From positions 280,859 to 314,855 of the forward strand of contig NZ_JAPNLJ010000005.1 in assembly GCF_026627445.1 (NCBI RefSeq): a stretch of DNA of 33,997 bases, written 5' to 3'. A program made the translations under genes and the position numbers. Under the pieces are notes generated by a model. That model was not told where the DNA came from and made no database searches. It saw only the letters and a list, made by a program, of their open reading frames with translations. Shown here piece after piece: positions 1 to 10,505 of this stretch (the first letter of the stretch is position 1; each line of letters begins with the position of its first letter). Source of the DNA: Streptomyces sp. H27-H1. GTDB lineage: Bacteria; Actinomycetota; Actinomycetes; Streptomycetales; Streptomycetaceae.

Positions 1-21
1 GCTGACCCGTCCCGCCCGACC

Positions 22-40
22 TCCCCCCCCCCGGGGGGGA
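22..40 (-). terminator. C/G-run hairpin downstream of guaB3
   Basis: A run of ten C is followed directly by seven G, flanked by T and A, so a 7-bp G:C stem with a 3-base loop can form. It lies about 30 bases beyond the guaB3 stop codon in the direction of transcription. No T tract follows, which is usual for Streptomyces hairpin terminators. Long homopolymer runs are also error-prone, so the exact length may not be reliable. Confidence 0.45.
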
Positions 41-69
41 GCCGGGCCTCCGGCGGTACGAGACGGGCG

Positions 70-1194
70 TCAGCGGCTGTGCTGCGAGTCCGCGACGGTG
101 ACCTCGACCCGCTGGAACTCCTTGAGCTCGCTGTAGCCGGTGGTGGCCATCGAGCGGCGCAGCGCGCCGAAGATGTTCATCGAGCCGTCCGGGGAGTGCG
201 ACGGGCCGGTGAGGATCTCCTCGGTGGTGCCGACCGTGCCGAGGTCGACCTTCTTGCCGCGGGGCACGTCCTCGTGGACGGCTTCCATGCCCCAGTGGTT
301 GCCCTTGCCGGGCGCGTCGGTGGCACGGGCCAGCGGGGAGCCCATCATCACCGCGTCGGCGCCGCAGGCGACAGCCTTCGGGATGTCGCCGGACCAGCCC
401 ACGCCGCCGTCGGCGATGACGTGCACGTAGCGGCCGCCGGACTCGTCCATGTAGTCGCGGCGGGCCGCGGCCACGTCGGCGACGGCGGTGGCCATCGGGA
501 CCTGGATGCCGAGGACGTTGCGCGTGGTGTGCGCGGCGCCGCCGCCGAAGCCGACCAGGACGCCGGCCGCGCCGGTGCGCATCAGGTGCAGGGCCGCGGT
601 GTAGGTGGCGCAGCCGCCCACGATGACCGGGACGTCGAGCTCGTAGATGAACTGCTTGAGGTTCAGCGGCTCGGCGGCGCCGGAGACGTGCTCCGCCGAC
701 ACGGTGGTGCCGCGGATCACGAAGATGTCCACGCCCGCGTCGACGACGGCCTTGGAGAACTCGGCCGTGCGCTGCGGGGAGAGCGCGGCGGCGGTGACGA
801 CACCGGAGTCGCGCACCTCCTTGATGCGCCGGCGGATCAGGTCCGCCTCGATCGGAGCGGAGTAGATCTCCTGGAGACGGCGCGTGGCGGTCTCCTCGTC
901 CAGCTCCGCGATCTCGTCGAGCAGCGGCTGCGGGTCCTCGTACCGGGTCCACAGGCCTTCGAGGTTCAGCACGCCGAGGCCGCCGAGCTCGCCGATGCGG
1001 ATGGCGGTCTGCGGGGAGACGACCGAGTCCATGGGGGCGGCCAGGAACGGAAGCTCGAAGCGGTAGGCGTCGATCTGCCAGGCGATCGAGACCTCCTTCG
1101 GGTCCCGGGTACGGCGGCTGGGGACGATGGCGATGTCATCGAACGCGTACGCCCTGCGGCCGCGCTTGCCGCGCCCGATCTCGATCTCAGTCAC
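70..1194 (-). CDS. guaB3: GuaB3 family IMP dehydrogenase-related protein
   Basis: This 374-residue TIM-barrel protein of the IMPDH/GMP reductase superfamily lacks the CBS pair of true IMP dehydrogenases. Visible landmarks are the N-terminal FDDIAIVPSRRTRDP segment, the phosphate-loop motifs VIVGGCATY and HVIADGGVGWSGD, and the flap-like loop near 215-230. Aligned by eye to the neighbouring GuaB2, the catalytic loop reads GFGGGAAHTTR where GuaB2 has [11 protein letters not shown], so the nucleophilic Cys is replaced by His222. The start is GTG with AGGAAAGG about ten bases upstream. It lies just downstream of guaB2, behind a strong hairpin, as in mycobacteria where guaB2 and guaB3 are neighbours. 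Activity in actinobacteria is uncertain; a regulatory or alternative nucleotide-related role is possible. Confidence 0.93.
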   Translation of the reverse strand: MTEIEIGRGKRGRRAYAFDDIAIVPSRRTRDPKEVSIAWQIDAYRFELPFLAAPMDSVVSPQTAIRIGELGGLGVLNLEGLWTRYEDPQPLLDEIAELDEETATRRLQEIYSAPIEADLIRRRIKEVRDSGVVTAAALSPQRTAEFSKAVVDAGVDIFVIRGTTVSAEHVSGAAEPLNLKQFIYELDVPVIVGGCATYTAALHLMRTGAAGVLVGFGGGAAHTTRNVLGIQVPMATAVADVAAARRDYMDESGGRYVHVIADGGVGWSGDIPKAVACGADAVMMGSPLARATDAPGKGNHWGMEAVHEDVPRGKKVDLGTVGTTEEILTGPSHSPDGSMNIFGALRRSMATTGYSELKEFQRVEVTVADSQHSR

Positions 1195-1292
1195 GTGTGG
1201 TGGCCTTTCCTGTGGGTCTGCCCGCCCAGTATCCCCGAACCCCGGCGCGCCGCGTTCCGGTGACCGCTGTACGGACGCACGCGGCGGGCACG

Positions 1293-1328
1293 CCGGAGGG
1301 GCGGACCCGTGCGGGCCCGCCCCTCCGG
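1293..1328 (-). terminator. Hairpin terminator between guaB2 and guaB3
   Basis: A perfect 12-bp stem (1293-1304 with 1317-1328) has a 12-base loop that can itself pair partly. It sits 11 bases past the guaB2 stop. No U tract follows. It should end or attenuate guaB2 transcription before guaB3. Confidence 0.7.
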
Positions 1329-1339
1329 TGGTGTTCCGG

Positions 1340-3019
<1,680 letters not shown>

Positions 3020-3757
3020 CTATTGCTCCGCGAGCGCGCGGAGCCGGCTCAGCGCGCGGTGCTGGGCCACGCGCACCGCCCCGGGGGACATGCCGAGCAT
3101 CTGCCCGGTCTCCTCGGCGGTGAGCCCGACGGCCACGCGCAGCACGAGGAGCTCGCGCTGGTTCTCCGGAAGGTTGGCCAGCAGCTTCTTGGCCCAGGCG
3201 GCGTCGCTGCTGAGCAGCGCCCGCTCCTCCGGACCCAGGGAGTCGTCGGGCCGCTCCGGCATCTCGTCGGAGGGCACGGCCGTACTGCCCGGATGGCGCA
3301 TGGCGGCCCGCTGCAGATCGGCGACCTTGTGCGCGGCGATGGCGAAGACGAATGCCTCGAAGGGGCGCCCGGTGTCGCGGTAGCGCGGCAGCGCCATCAG
3401 GACGGCCACGCAGACCTCCTGCGCCAGGTCCTCCACGAAGTGGCGAGCGTCACCCGGAAGTCGCGAGAGGCGGGAGCGGCAATAGCGGATGGCGAGGGGG
3501 TGCACGAAGGCGAGCAGATCGTGCGTGGCCTGTTCGTCGCCCTCCACCGCGCGGCGTACGAGCGCGCTAACGGTACTGTCGCCGCTGCTTCTGGCGGCGC
3601 GGCTTCCGCCTGTGGTCGCGGGTGACCCCGGGGCCTCGTCGTCACGCATCGATCCATGGTGCCTTGGCGCCGGCGTATTCGCGGCACCGAGGCCCGTGTT
3701 GTGCGTCGAAGCGTTATGCGTCGACGGATTGTGTGGGGTGGGTGCACCGGAACTCAT
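3020..3757 (-). CDS. sigD: Sigma-70 family RNA polymerase sigma factor, SigD type
   Basis: This is a two-domain (ECF-like) sigma factor. Region 2 spans roughly residues 65-140 and includes [19 protein letters not shown] and [25 protein letters not shown] written across separate segments. Region 4 is near 190-245, with [20 protein letters not shown] as its helix-turn-helix. The place between guaB2 and a WhiB-family gene matches the position of sigD in M. tuberculosis. The longest frame starts at ATG 3757 with a G-rich Shine-Dalgarno sequence (GGGAGGGG) at good spacing. Its first 36 residues are low-complexity (STHN repeats), and family proteins may start at ATG 3649 (MRDDEAPG), which has only a weak ribosome site. 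No anti-sigma gene lies beside it, unlike M. tuberculosis. Confidence 0.9.
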   Translation of the reverse strand: MSSGAPTPHNPSTHNASTHNTGLGAANTPAPRHHGSMRDDEAPGSPATTGGSRAARSSGDSTVSALVRRAVEGDEQATHDLLAFVHPLAIRYCRSRLSRLPGDARHFVEDLAQEVCVAVLMALPRYRDTGRPFEAFVFAIAAHKVADLQRAAMRHPGSTAVPSDEMPERPDDSLGPEERALLSSDAAWAKKLLANLPENQRELLVLRVAVGLTAEETGQMLGMSPGAVRVAQHRALSRLRALAEQ

Positions 3758-3981
3758 GCTCTGGCCCCTCCCCTCCCGCTCGGCCGAATCGTCCCCGCGG
3801 CGACATCTCCAGGATGCGCCACACCCTCAAGCATGCGGCATCGCGCCCGAAGCGACACGTCCCCCGGATTGTGCACCGTCAATCCCCGGCGCGCACCAGC
3901 GTGCGGAGGATCGGTCGGCGGGAGATTCCGGGGCGGCCGGGACCAGGGGTCCGGGGCCGGGCGGGCCGGCCTGCCCGCGGC

Positions 3982-4007
3982 ACCGCCGGCCCGTGAGGGC
4001 CGGCGGT
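3982..4007 (-). terminator. bldM terminator
   Basis: A perfect 11-bp GC-rich stem (3982-3992 with 3997-4007) closes on a four-base loop, GTGA on the plus strand. It begins 7 bases beyond the bldM stop codon. There is no U tract. It separates bldM from sigD. Confidence 0.75.
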
Positions 4008-4014
4008 CGCACGG

Positions 4015-4626
4015 TCAGCGGACCAGGCCCCAGCGGAACCCGAGCGCCACGGCGTGCGCCCGGTCGGACGCGCCGAGCTTCTTGAACAGCCGGCGGGCGT
4101 GCGTCTTGACCGTGTCCTCGGAGAGGAAGAGCTCGCGCCCGATCTCCGCGTTGGACCGGCCGTGGCTCATGCCCTCCAGCACCTGGATCTCCCGCGCGGT
4201 GAGGGTGGGCGCGGCGCCCATCTCGGCCGAGCGGAGCCGGCGCGGGGCCAGCCTCCAGGTCGGGTCGGCGAGGGCCTGGGTGACCGTGGCCCGCAGTTCG
4301 GCGCGCGAGGCGTCCTTGTGCAGATAGCCCCGGGCGCCGGCGGCGACCGCGAGGGCCACGCCGTCCAGGTCCTCGGCGACCGTCAGCATGATGATGCGGG
4401 CGCCGGGGTCGGCCGAGAGCAGCCGGCGAACCGTCTCCACACCGCCGAGCCCGGGCATCCGTACATCCATCAGAATCAGGTCGGAACGGTCGGCACCCCA
4501 GCGGCGGAGGACTTCCTCGCCGTTGGCTGCCGTCGTCACACGCTCGACGCCGGGCACGGTGGCAACCGCGCGTCGGAGCGCCTCTCGGGCGAGCGGGGAG
4601 TCGTCGCAGACGAGGACGGATGTCAT
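4015..4626 (-). CDS. bldM: Developmental response regulator BldM
   Basis: This is a 203-residue orphan NarL/FixJ-type response regulator needed for aerial hyphae and spore formation in Streptomyces. The receiver domain (1-120) has DD at 8-9, the phosphoacceptor-position Asp in ILMDVRMPG, a Thr in MLTVAED and the Lys in LHKDASRAEL. The LuxR-type DNA-binding domain (about 140-200) contains LTAREIQVLEGMSHGRSNAEI and SEDTVKTHARRLFKKLG in separate segments. The open frame runs 21 codons further upstream, but ATG 4626 gives the length and N-terminus (MTSVLVCDD) I recall for BldM. It is known to act as a homodimer and as a heterodimer with WhiI. No kinase gene is adjacent. A sigma-BldN-type promoter lies about 130-150 bases upstream. 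Confidence 0.97.
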   Translation of the reverse strand: MTSVLVCDDSPLAREALRRAVATVPGVERVTTAANGEEVLRRWGADRSDLILMDVRMPGLGGVETVRRLLSADPGARIIMLTVAEDLDGVALAVAAGARGYLHKDASRAELRATVTQALADPTWRLAPRRLRSAEMGAAPTLTAREIQVLEGMSHGRSNAEIGRELFLSEDTVKTHARRLFKKLGASDRAHAVALGFRWGLVR

Positions 4627-4752
4627 GACCGCCCCCCGCAGCTGCTGATGCGCGTCACCTTGAGCCTCCAGGCTGGTACGTATCGTCACCTGTGCGGTCG
4701 ATGCTCCCGGACACCTGTCCGAGAACTTCTTGGTTCAACCGCCTTCGCACTC

Positions 4753-4780
4753 TCAACGATGGTCACTCGAAAGAGTTACG
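4753..4780 (-). promoter_or_regulatory. Sigma-BldN-type promoter for bldM
   Basis: The minus strand reads CGTAAC, 16 bases, then CGTTGA (plus-strand GTTACG at 4775-4780 and TCAACG at 4753-4758). This matches the -35/-10 pattern I know for promoters read by the developmental ECF factor sigma-BldN. It is established that one bldM promoter of S. coelicolor depends on that factor. The transcript would start near 4746, giving a leader of about 120 bases. Confidence 0.8.
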
Positions 4781-4912
4781 GGTCGGACGGACACCTTCGG
4801 CACTCTACGTGAGGAACCGAACACGAGGCTGGCACCACTCGCCGCGTGTCCTCCGGATGACGGTATGCCCTATTTGGCGGCTTTCCTTCCGTTTGGCGCA
4901 TGTCTGAGGCTA

Positions 4913-4955
4913 GATTCCCAATGAGTCATATTTACATCTACTACGACAGTAGGTG
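4913..4955 (+). promoter_or_regulatory. whiD upstream region: -10-like element and inverted repeat
   Basis: TAGATT at 4913-4918 resembles a -10 element, though no good -35 is seen at standard spacing. Downstream, CATCTACT (4935-4942) and AGTAGGTG (4948-4955) form an inverted repeat with 7 of 8 pairs matched around a 5-base centre. It ends 50 bases before the whiD start, so it could be an operator or a leader hairpin. I cannot assign a binding protein. Confidence 0.35.
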
Positions 4956-5005
4956 TGGAGACATGGACCGTATCCGCCTCAGTACCGGCACCAAGAGGAC
5001 TACCA

Positions 5006-5341
5006 ATGGCAGATTTCTCCCGCCTCCCCGGACCGAACGCCGACCTCTGGGACTGGCAGCTGCTGGCTGCCTGCCGCGGGGTCGACAGCTCCCTCTTCTT
5101 CCACCCGGAAGGCGAGCGGGGCGCGGCCAGGAGCGCGCGCGAGGCCTCGGCTAAAGAGGTCTGCATGCGATGCCCGGTGCGTGCGGAATGCGCCGCGCAC
5201 GCACTCGCCGTCCGCGAGCCCTACGGGGTGTGGGGCGGCCTGACCGAGGACGAACGCGAAGAGCTGATGGGTCGCGCCCGCCATCGCCTGATCCCGGCGA
5301 CGAGCGCGATCGGACCGAGCACGCCGAGCGCTCCGCACTGA
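5006..5341 (+). CDS. whiD: WhiB-family iron-sulfur regulator WhiD
   Basis: This 111-residue WhiB-like protein binds a [4Fe-4S] cluster and acts with the principal sigma factor in late sporulation. The four cluster cysteines are Cys23, Cys53, Cys56 and Cys62, in the C...CxxC...C arrangement. The G[VI]WGG turn is present as GVWGG at 74-78, followed by the basic C-terminal tail with GRARHR. ATG 5006 is preferred over an in-frame ATG at 4955 because AAGAGGA precedes it and the protein then begins MADFSRLPG as in known WhiD. It is divergent from bldM, and the pairing is, to my recollection, conserved in Streptomyces. The orthologous slot in mycobacteria holds whiB3. The extreme C-terminus (TSAIGPSTPSAPH) is variable in the family. 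Confidence 0.97.
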   Translation: MADFSRLPGPNADLWDWQLLAACRGVDSSLFFHPEGERGAARSAREASAKEVCMRCPVRAECAAHALAVREPYGVWGGLTEDEREELMGRARHRLIPATSAIGPSTPSAPH

Positions 5342-5384
5342 GCGGGCTTCACACGAAACGACCGAAGGAACGTTTCTTCGAATA

Positions 5385-5405
5385 ACGGCACGCACAGCGT
5401 GCCGT
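5385..5405 (+). terminator. whiD terminator
   Basis: A 9-bp perfect stem, ACGGCACGC with GCGTGCCGT, closes on ACA 44 bases after the whiD stop. A weaker GAAACG/CGTTTC pair (5355-5360 with 5371-5376) precedes it. The hairpin could serve both whiD and, from the other side, lysR. Confidence 0.6.
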
Positions 5406-5523
5406 GCACCGGACCGAGCCACCGCCCGACCGGCCGTACCGCCGTACGGTCCCTCGTGTGGCGGCCCCGTCCGGCCACCCGGCCCAGCGGCCGGTCGGCC
5501 GGACGGGTACCGGCCGGGCCGGC

Positions 5524-6423
5524 TCAGCGCCGGGCGGCACGCTCCAGCTCGGCCAGGGTCGCGGCCACCGCCGGAACCCGGGCCAGGTCGGGCAGGGTCA
5601 GTGCGACGACCTCCCGCTCGACGGCCGGTTCCACGACGAGGGTGCTCACGCCCTTGGCCCGTACGGACTCCACCGCGAGCTCCGGCAGCACCGCGACCCC
5701 GAGCCCGGCCCCGACCAGGCCGACCACCGCCGGGTAGTCGTCGGTGGCGAAATCGATGCGCGGGGTGAAACCGACGCTCTCGCACACCTCCACCAGATGG
5801 CGGCGGCAGCGCGGACAGCCCGCGATCCAGGGCTCCCCGGCCAGCTCCGCCATGCCCACCCGCTCCGCCCCCGCCAGCCGGTGGCCCTCGGGCACCAGTC
5901 CGACGAGCCGGTCGGTCAGCAGCGGCCGGACCACGAGGTCCTCCCACTCGGCCGCCGATCCGGAGGCGCCGCCGTAGCGGAAGGCCAGCGCGAGATCGCA
6001 GTCGCCCTCGCGCAGCATCTCCACCGAGCGCGGCGGCTCCGCCTCGACCAGCGAGATCCGGGTCCCCGGATGCTCGGCGCGCATCGCCGCGAGGGCGGTC
6101 GGCACCAGCGTGGAACTACCGCTGGGGAAGGAGACCAGCCGGACCCGGCCGGCGCGCAGCCCGGCGATGGCCGCGACCTCCTCCTCGGCGGCCGTCAGCC
6201 CGGCGAGGATCCCGGCGGCATGCCGGACCAGCGCCTCACCGGCCTGGGTGAGGCGCATTTCGCGCCCGGTGCGGATCAGCAGCGGGGTGCCGGCGGACTG
6301 CTCCAGCGCCTTCATCTGCTGGGAGACGGCCGGCTGGGTGCAGCCGAGCTCGCGGGCGGCGGCGGAGAAGGACCCGGTTCCGGCGACAGCGCGCAGAACT
6401 CGGAGATGACGTGCCTCGATCAC
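5524..6423 (-). CDS. LysR-family transcriptional regulator
   Basis: This 299-residue LTTR begins with a winged helix-turn-helix (residues 1-60: MIEARHLRVLRAV, then GSFSAAARELGCTQPAVSQQ, a textbook LysR recognition helix). A type 2 periplasmic-binding-like effector domain follows at about 90-295. It is divergent from the MOSC-SDR pair with a 79-base shared intergenic region, the usual layout for a LysR regulator that controls its neighbour. A small-molecule ligand is expected but cannot be named. Three cysteines lie close together in the effector domain (GDCDLAL, then AGCPRCRRH). The CPRC pair is unusual enough to suggest possible redox or metal sensing, which is only inference. Confidence 0.93.
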   Translation of the reverse strand: MIEARHLRVLRAVAGTGSFSAAARELGCTQPAVSQQMKALEQSAGTPLLIRTGREMRLTQAGEALVRHAAGILAGLTAAEEEVAAIAGLRAGRVRLVSFPSGSSTLVPTALAAMRAEHPGTRISLVEAEPPRSVEMLREGDCDLALAFRYGGASGSAAEWEDLVVRPLLTDRLVGLVPEGHRLAGAERVGMAELAGEPWIAGCPRCRRHLVEVCESVGFTPRIDFATDDYPAVVGLVGAGLGVAVLPELAVESVRAKGVSTLVVEPAVEREVVALTLPDLARVPAVAATLAELERAARR

Positions 6424-6502
6424 CCTTCGAGCATAAGGGACGCTTTGATTCCGACGCCAATAACCTCGGGCTGCTTTGAGATGGTTCGGCTAGCGTGAAC
6501 CC
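6424..6502. promoter_or_regulatory. Divergent lysR/MOSC control region
   Basis: The 79-base gap holds two direct copies of GCTTTGA (6442-6448 and 6473-6479), whose starts are 31 bases apart, about three helical turns. A TAGCGT hexamer at 6491-6496 just before the MOSC ATG could be a -10 element for a leaderless or near-leaderless message, since no Shine-Dalgarno sequence is visible. These are plausible regulator half-sites but unproven. Confidence 0.35.
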
Positions 6503-7180
6503 ATGCATCTGATCTCCGTGAACCTGGGCCGTGCGACGGCCGTCGACTACACCGACGCCGAGGACGGCCTGACCGGTCACGGCAAGATCCCCGCGCCGGG
6601 CCCCGTACGGGTCTTCGCGCCGGGCCCCAAGGGCGTCGGCGCGAGCGGCGTCCAAGGGGACGAGGTCTGCAACCTGCGCCATCACGGAGGGGACCACCAG
6701 GCCGTGTACGCGTACGCCCGCGAGGACCTGGAGTGGTGGGAGAGCGAGCTCGGCCGCGAACTGCCCGGCGGGACCTTCGGCGAGAACTTCACCACCTCCG
6801 GCATCGACGTGAACGGCGCGCTGCTCGGCGAGCGCTGGCAGGTCGGCCCCGACCTGCTGCTGGAGGTCGCCTCGGCCCGCATCCCGTGCCGGACCTTCCA
6901 GGGCGCGCTCGATGAGCGGGCCTGGGTCAAGCGGTTCACCCGGGAAGCCCGCCCGGGCGCCTACCTGCGGGTCGTCCGGGAGGGCTCCGTCTCCCCCGGC
7001 GACACCATCGAGGTCGTGCACCGCCCGGAGCACGAGGTGACGGTGGCGTTCTGGTTCCGGGCGTTCACCACGGAGCGGAAGCTGCTGCCTCGCACCCTGG
7101 CGGCCGGGGCCGCCCTGGAGCCGCAGGCTCGGGACAAGGCACTGGCCCACGTGGAGAAGTACGGGAAGCCGGGCGACTAG
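6503..7180 (+). CDS. MOSC domain-containing protein, YiiM-like
   Basis: The 225-residue protein has the MOSC (molybdenum cofactor sulfurase C-terminal) fold seen in E. coli YiiM. The core runs from DEVCNLRHHGGDHQAVYAY through GTFGENFTTSGID to ASARIPCRTF, in separate segments, with the conserved Cys129 in IPCRTF. Such proteins take part in molybdenum-cofactor or N-hydroxylated substrate reduction chemistry, but the exact substrate in actinobacteria is unknown. The gene is followed after 9 bases by an SDR gene in the same direction and is divergent from a LysR regulator. No molybdopterin synthesis gene lies nearby. The C-terminal about 45 residues (FWFRAFTTERKLLPRT onward) look helical, as in YiiM. 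Confidence 0.9.
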   Translation: MHLISVNLGRATAVDYTDAEDGLTGHGKIPAPGPVRVFAPGPKGVGASGVQGDEVCNLRHHGGDHQAVYAYAREDLEWWESELGRELPGGTFGENFTTSGIDVNGALLGERWQVGPDLLLEVASARIPCRTFQGALDERAWVKRFTREARPGAYLRVVREGSVSPGDTIEVVHRPEHEVTVAFWFRAFTTERKLLPRTLAAGAALEPQARDKALAHVEKYGKPGD

Positions 7181-7189
7181 GTTGCGCGT

Positions 7190-7963
7190 ATGACGACTGC
7201 GTTGATTACGGGATCCACGGCGGGCATCGGCGCCGCCTTCGCCCGGCGGCTCGCCGCCCAGGGGCACAACCTCGTCCTGGTGGCCCGGGACACCGAGCGG
7301 CTCGGCGAGCAGGCCACCGAGCTGCACGACCGGCACGGCATCGAGGCCGAGGTGCTGGCCGCCGACCTCGCCACCGAGGCCGGCATCACGGCGGTCGAGG
7401 AACGCCTCGGCGACCCCAAGCACCCGGTGGACCTGCTGGTCAACAACGCGGGCTTCGGCAACAAGGGCCGGTACCTCGAAGTCTCCATGGCCGACGAGCT
7501 GACCATGCTGAAGGTCCACGTCGAGGCCGTGCTGCGGCTGACCTCGGCCGCCGCGGAGCCGATGCGCTCGCGCGGCCGCGGCGGCGTGATCAACGTGGCC
7601 TCGGTGGCCGCCTTCCTGCCGCGCGGCACCTACGGGGCGAGCAAGGCCTGGGTCGTGCAGTTCACCCAGGGCGCGGCGAAGGACCTGACGGGCTCGGGCG
7701 TACGGCTGATGGCGCTGTGCCCGGGCTTCGTACGGACCGAGTTCCACGAGCGGGCCGGCATGGGCACGGACAACATCCCCGGCTGGATGTGGCTCGACGC
7801 CGACAAGCTGGTGGCGGCGGCCCTGGCGGACCTGGCGCGGGGCAGGACCGTATCGATCCCGGACCCGCGGTACAAGGCCCTGATGGGCGTGGTGAAGCTG
7901 ACCCCGAGGGGGCTGCTGGGCGGGGTCTCCTCGCGTACGGGGCGCAAGTACGGGCCGCAGTGA
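7190..7963 (+). CDS. Short-chain dehydrogenase/reductase
   Basis: This is a classical SDR of 257 residues. It has a Rossmann fold with the nucleotide-binding glycine motif TGSTAGIG (8-14 region), the NNAG motif (85-88) and the catalytic Ser138, Tyr148 and Lys152 in VASV...YGASK. The residue after beta-2 is Arg (VARD), which favours NADP(H). The substrate cannot be told from sequence; the family acts on acyl, sterol or ketone carbonyls. It lies 9 bases downstream of the MOSC gene and is probably co-transcribed. The C-terminus, with GVVKLTPRGLLGG, resembles actinobacterial SDRs annotated simply as SDR family oxidoreductase. Confidence 0.92.
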   Translation: MTTALITGSTAGIGAAFARRLAAQGHNLVLVARDTERLGEQATELHDRHGIEAEVLAADLATEAGITAVEERLGDPKHPVDLLVNNAGFGNKGRYLEVSMADELTMLKVHVEAVLRLTSAAAEPMRSRGRGGVINVASVAAFLPRGTYGASKAWVVQFTQGAAKDLTGSGVRLMALCPGFVRTEFHERAGMGTDNIPGWMWLDADKLVAAALADLARGRTVSIPDPRYKALMGVVKLTPRGLLGGVSSRTGRKYGPQ

Positions 7964-7999
7964 CCAGCGGGTAAACGAGGCGTATGAGTCAAATCTCCC

Positions 8000-8030
8000 T
8001 AGACTGAATGTGTCCCATCCAGCGCGGGAG
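8000..8030 (+). promoter_or_regulatory. Promoter and ribosome site of the cyclase-like gene
   Basis: TAGACT at 8000-8005 is a good vegetative -10 hexamer; a start near 8012 would give a leader of about 24 bases. GGGAG at 8026-8030 lies 5 bases before the ATG. No strong -35 is visible. It follows the SDR stop by 37 bases. Confidence 0.5.
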
Positions 8031-8035
8031 ACGCC

Positions 8036-8725
8036 ATGACATTCGTACAGCTAGTTGATTACGAAACCAGTCAGCCCGAGGCGGTCAACGATCTCCTCGA
8101 CCGCTACGTGGAGCAGACGCAGGGCAGGCGCACCGTCCTCGCCAGCCGCGTCGCACAGGACCGCGACTCCAAGACGCACTACTTCGACTTCGTCGAATTC
8201 CCGTCGTACGAAGCCGCCATGAAGAACTCTCACCTTCCGGAGACGGACCGGATGTTCCAGGAGATGGTGGCTCTCTGCGAAGGGATGCCCAAGTTCACCA
8301 ACCTGGACGTCGTACGCGACGAGCACCTCAACACCCTGCTCGTGAACCGCATGTACGACGAGGTCGCGATGAAGGGCGACATGTCCGTCATCGACGAGAT
8401 CTGCGCGGCCGACTACCACGACCACGACATCAGCAACCCCGTGGACAAGATCGGCCGCGAGGGCATGCGCGAGGACGTCATGGCGTGGCGCAGCGCTTTC
8501 GACTTCACCTTCACCCGCCATGCCCAGATGGCACAGGACGACCACGTCACGACCCTGTGGACCTGGACCGGTACGCACAAGGGCGAGTTCATGGGGATCG
8601 CCCCGACCGGCAAGACCTGCTCGATGACCGGCACGACGGTCTTCCGGTGCGAGGACGGCATGCTCAAGGAAGGCTGGTGGCACTACGACGCCATGCGCCT
8701 CATGAGGGAACTCGGCGCGATGTAG
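8036..8725 (+). CDS. Two-domain ester cyclase/SnoaL-like protein with N-terminal dimeric barrel half
   Basis: The 229-residue protein looks like two fused small domains. Residues 1-100 resemble a ferredoxin-like antibiotic-biosynthesis-monooxygenase fold (FVQLVDYETSQPEAVNDLLDR, then HYFDFVEFPSYEAAMKNS). Residues 105-229 form a SnoaL-like (NTF2-like) cone typical of the ester cyclase family, with DYHDHDISNPVDKIGREGM, TTLWTWTGTHKGEFMGIAPTGK and the closing GWWHYDAMRLMRELG. SnoaL-type folds cyclise or hydrate polyketide-like substrates, but most ester cyclase relatives are unassigned. It stands alone between an own promoter and a strong terminator and is not part of a biosynthetic cluster here. 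The function is open. Confidence 0.85.
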   Translation: MTFVQLVDYETSQPEAVNDLLDRYVEQTQGRRTVLASRVAQDRDSKTHYFDFVEFPSYEAAMKNSHLPETDRMFQEMVALCEGMPKFTNLDVVRDEHLNTLLVNRMYDEVAMKGDMSVIDEICAADYHDHDISNPVDKIGREGMREDVMAWRSAFDFTFTRHAQMAQDDHVTTLWTWTGTHKGEFMGIAPTGKTCSMTGTTVFRCEDGMLKEGWWHYDAMRLMRELGAM

Positions 8726-8749
8726 CCGTAGGGCCGCGGCGAAAGGGGA

Positions 8750-8790
8750 AAGCCCCGGTCACCACCGCTTGGCAGCGGTGACCGGGGCTT
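8750..8790. terminator. Bidirectional terminator between cyclase gene and groEL1
   Basis: A 14-bp perfect outer stem (8750-8763 with 8777-8790, AAGCCCCGGTCACC and its complement) encloses 13 bases that can pair further. It lies 24 bases after the stop of the rightward gene and 21 bases beyond the groEL1 stop, so it serves both convergent transcripts. Confidence 0.85.
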
Positions 8791-8811
8791 CGCCTTTAGC
8801 TGCTGACCAGG

Positions 8812-10449
<1,638 letters not shown>

Positions 10450-10505
10450 TCAGCCCTCTCGTTGCTATCCCCGGCCGCTCACCGCGACCGCCTGTCTAGA
10501 ACGAA

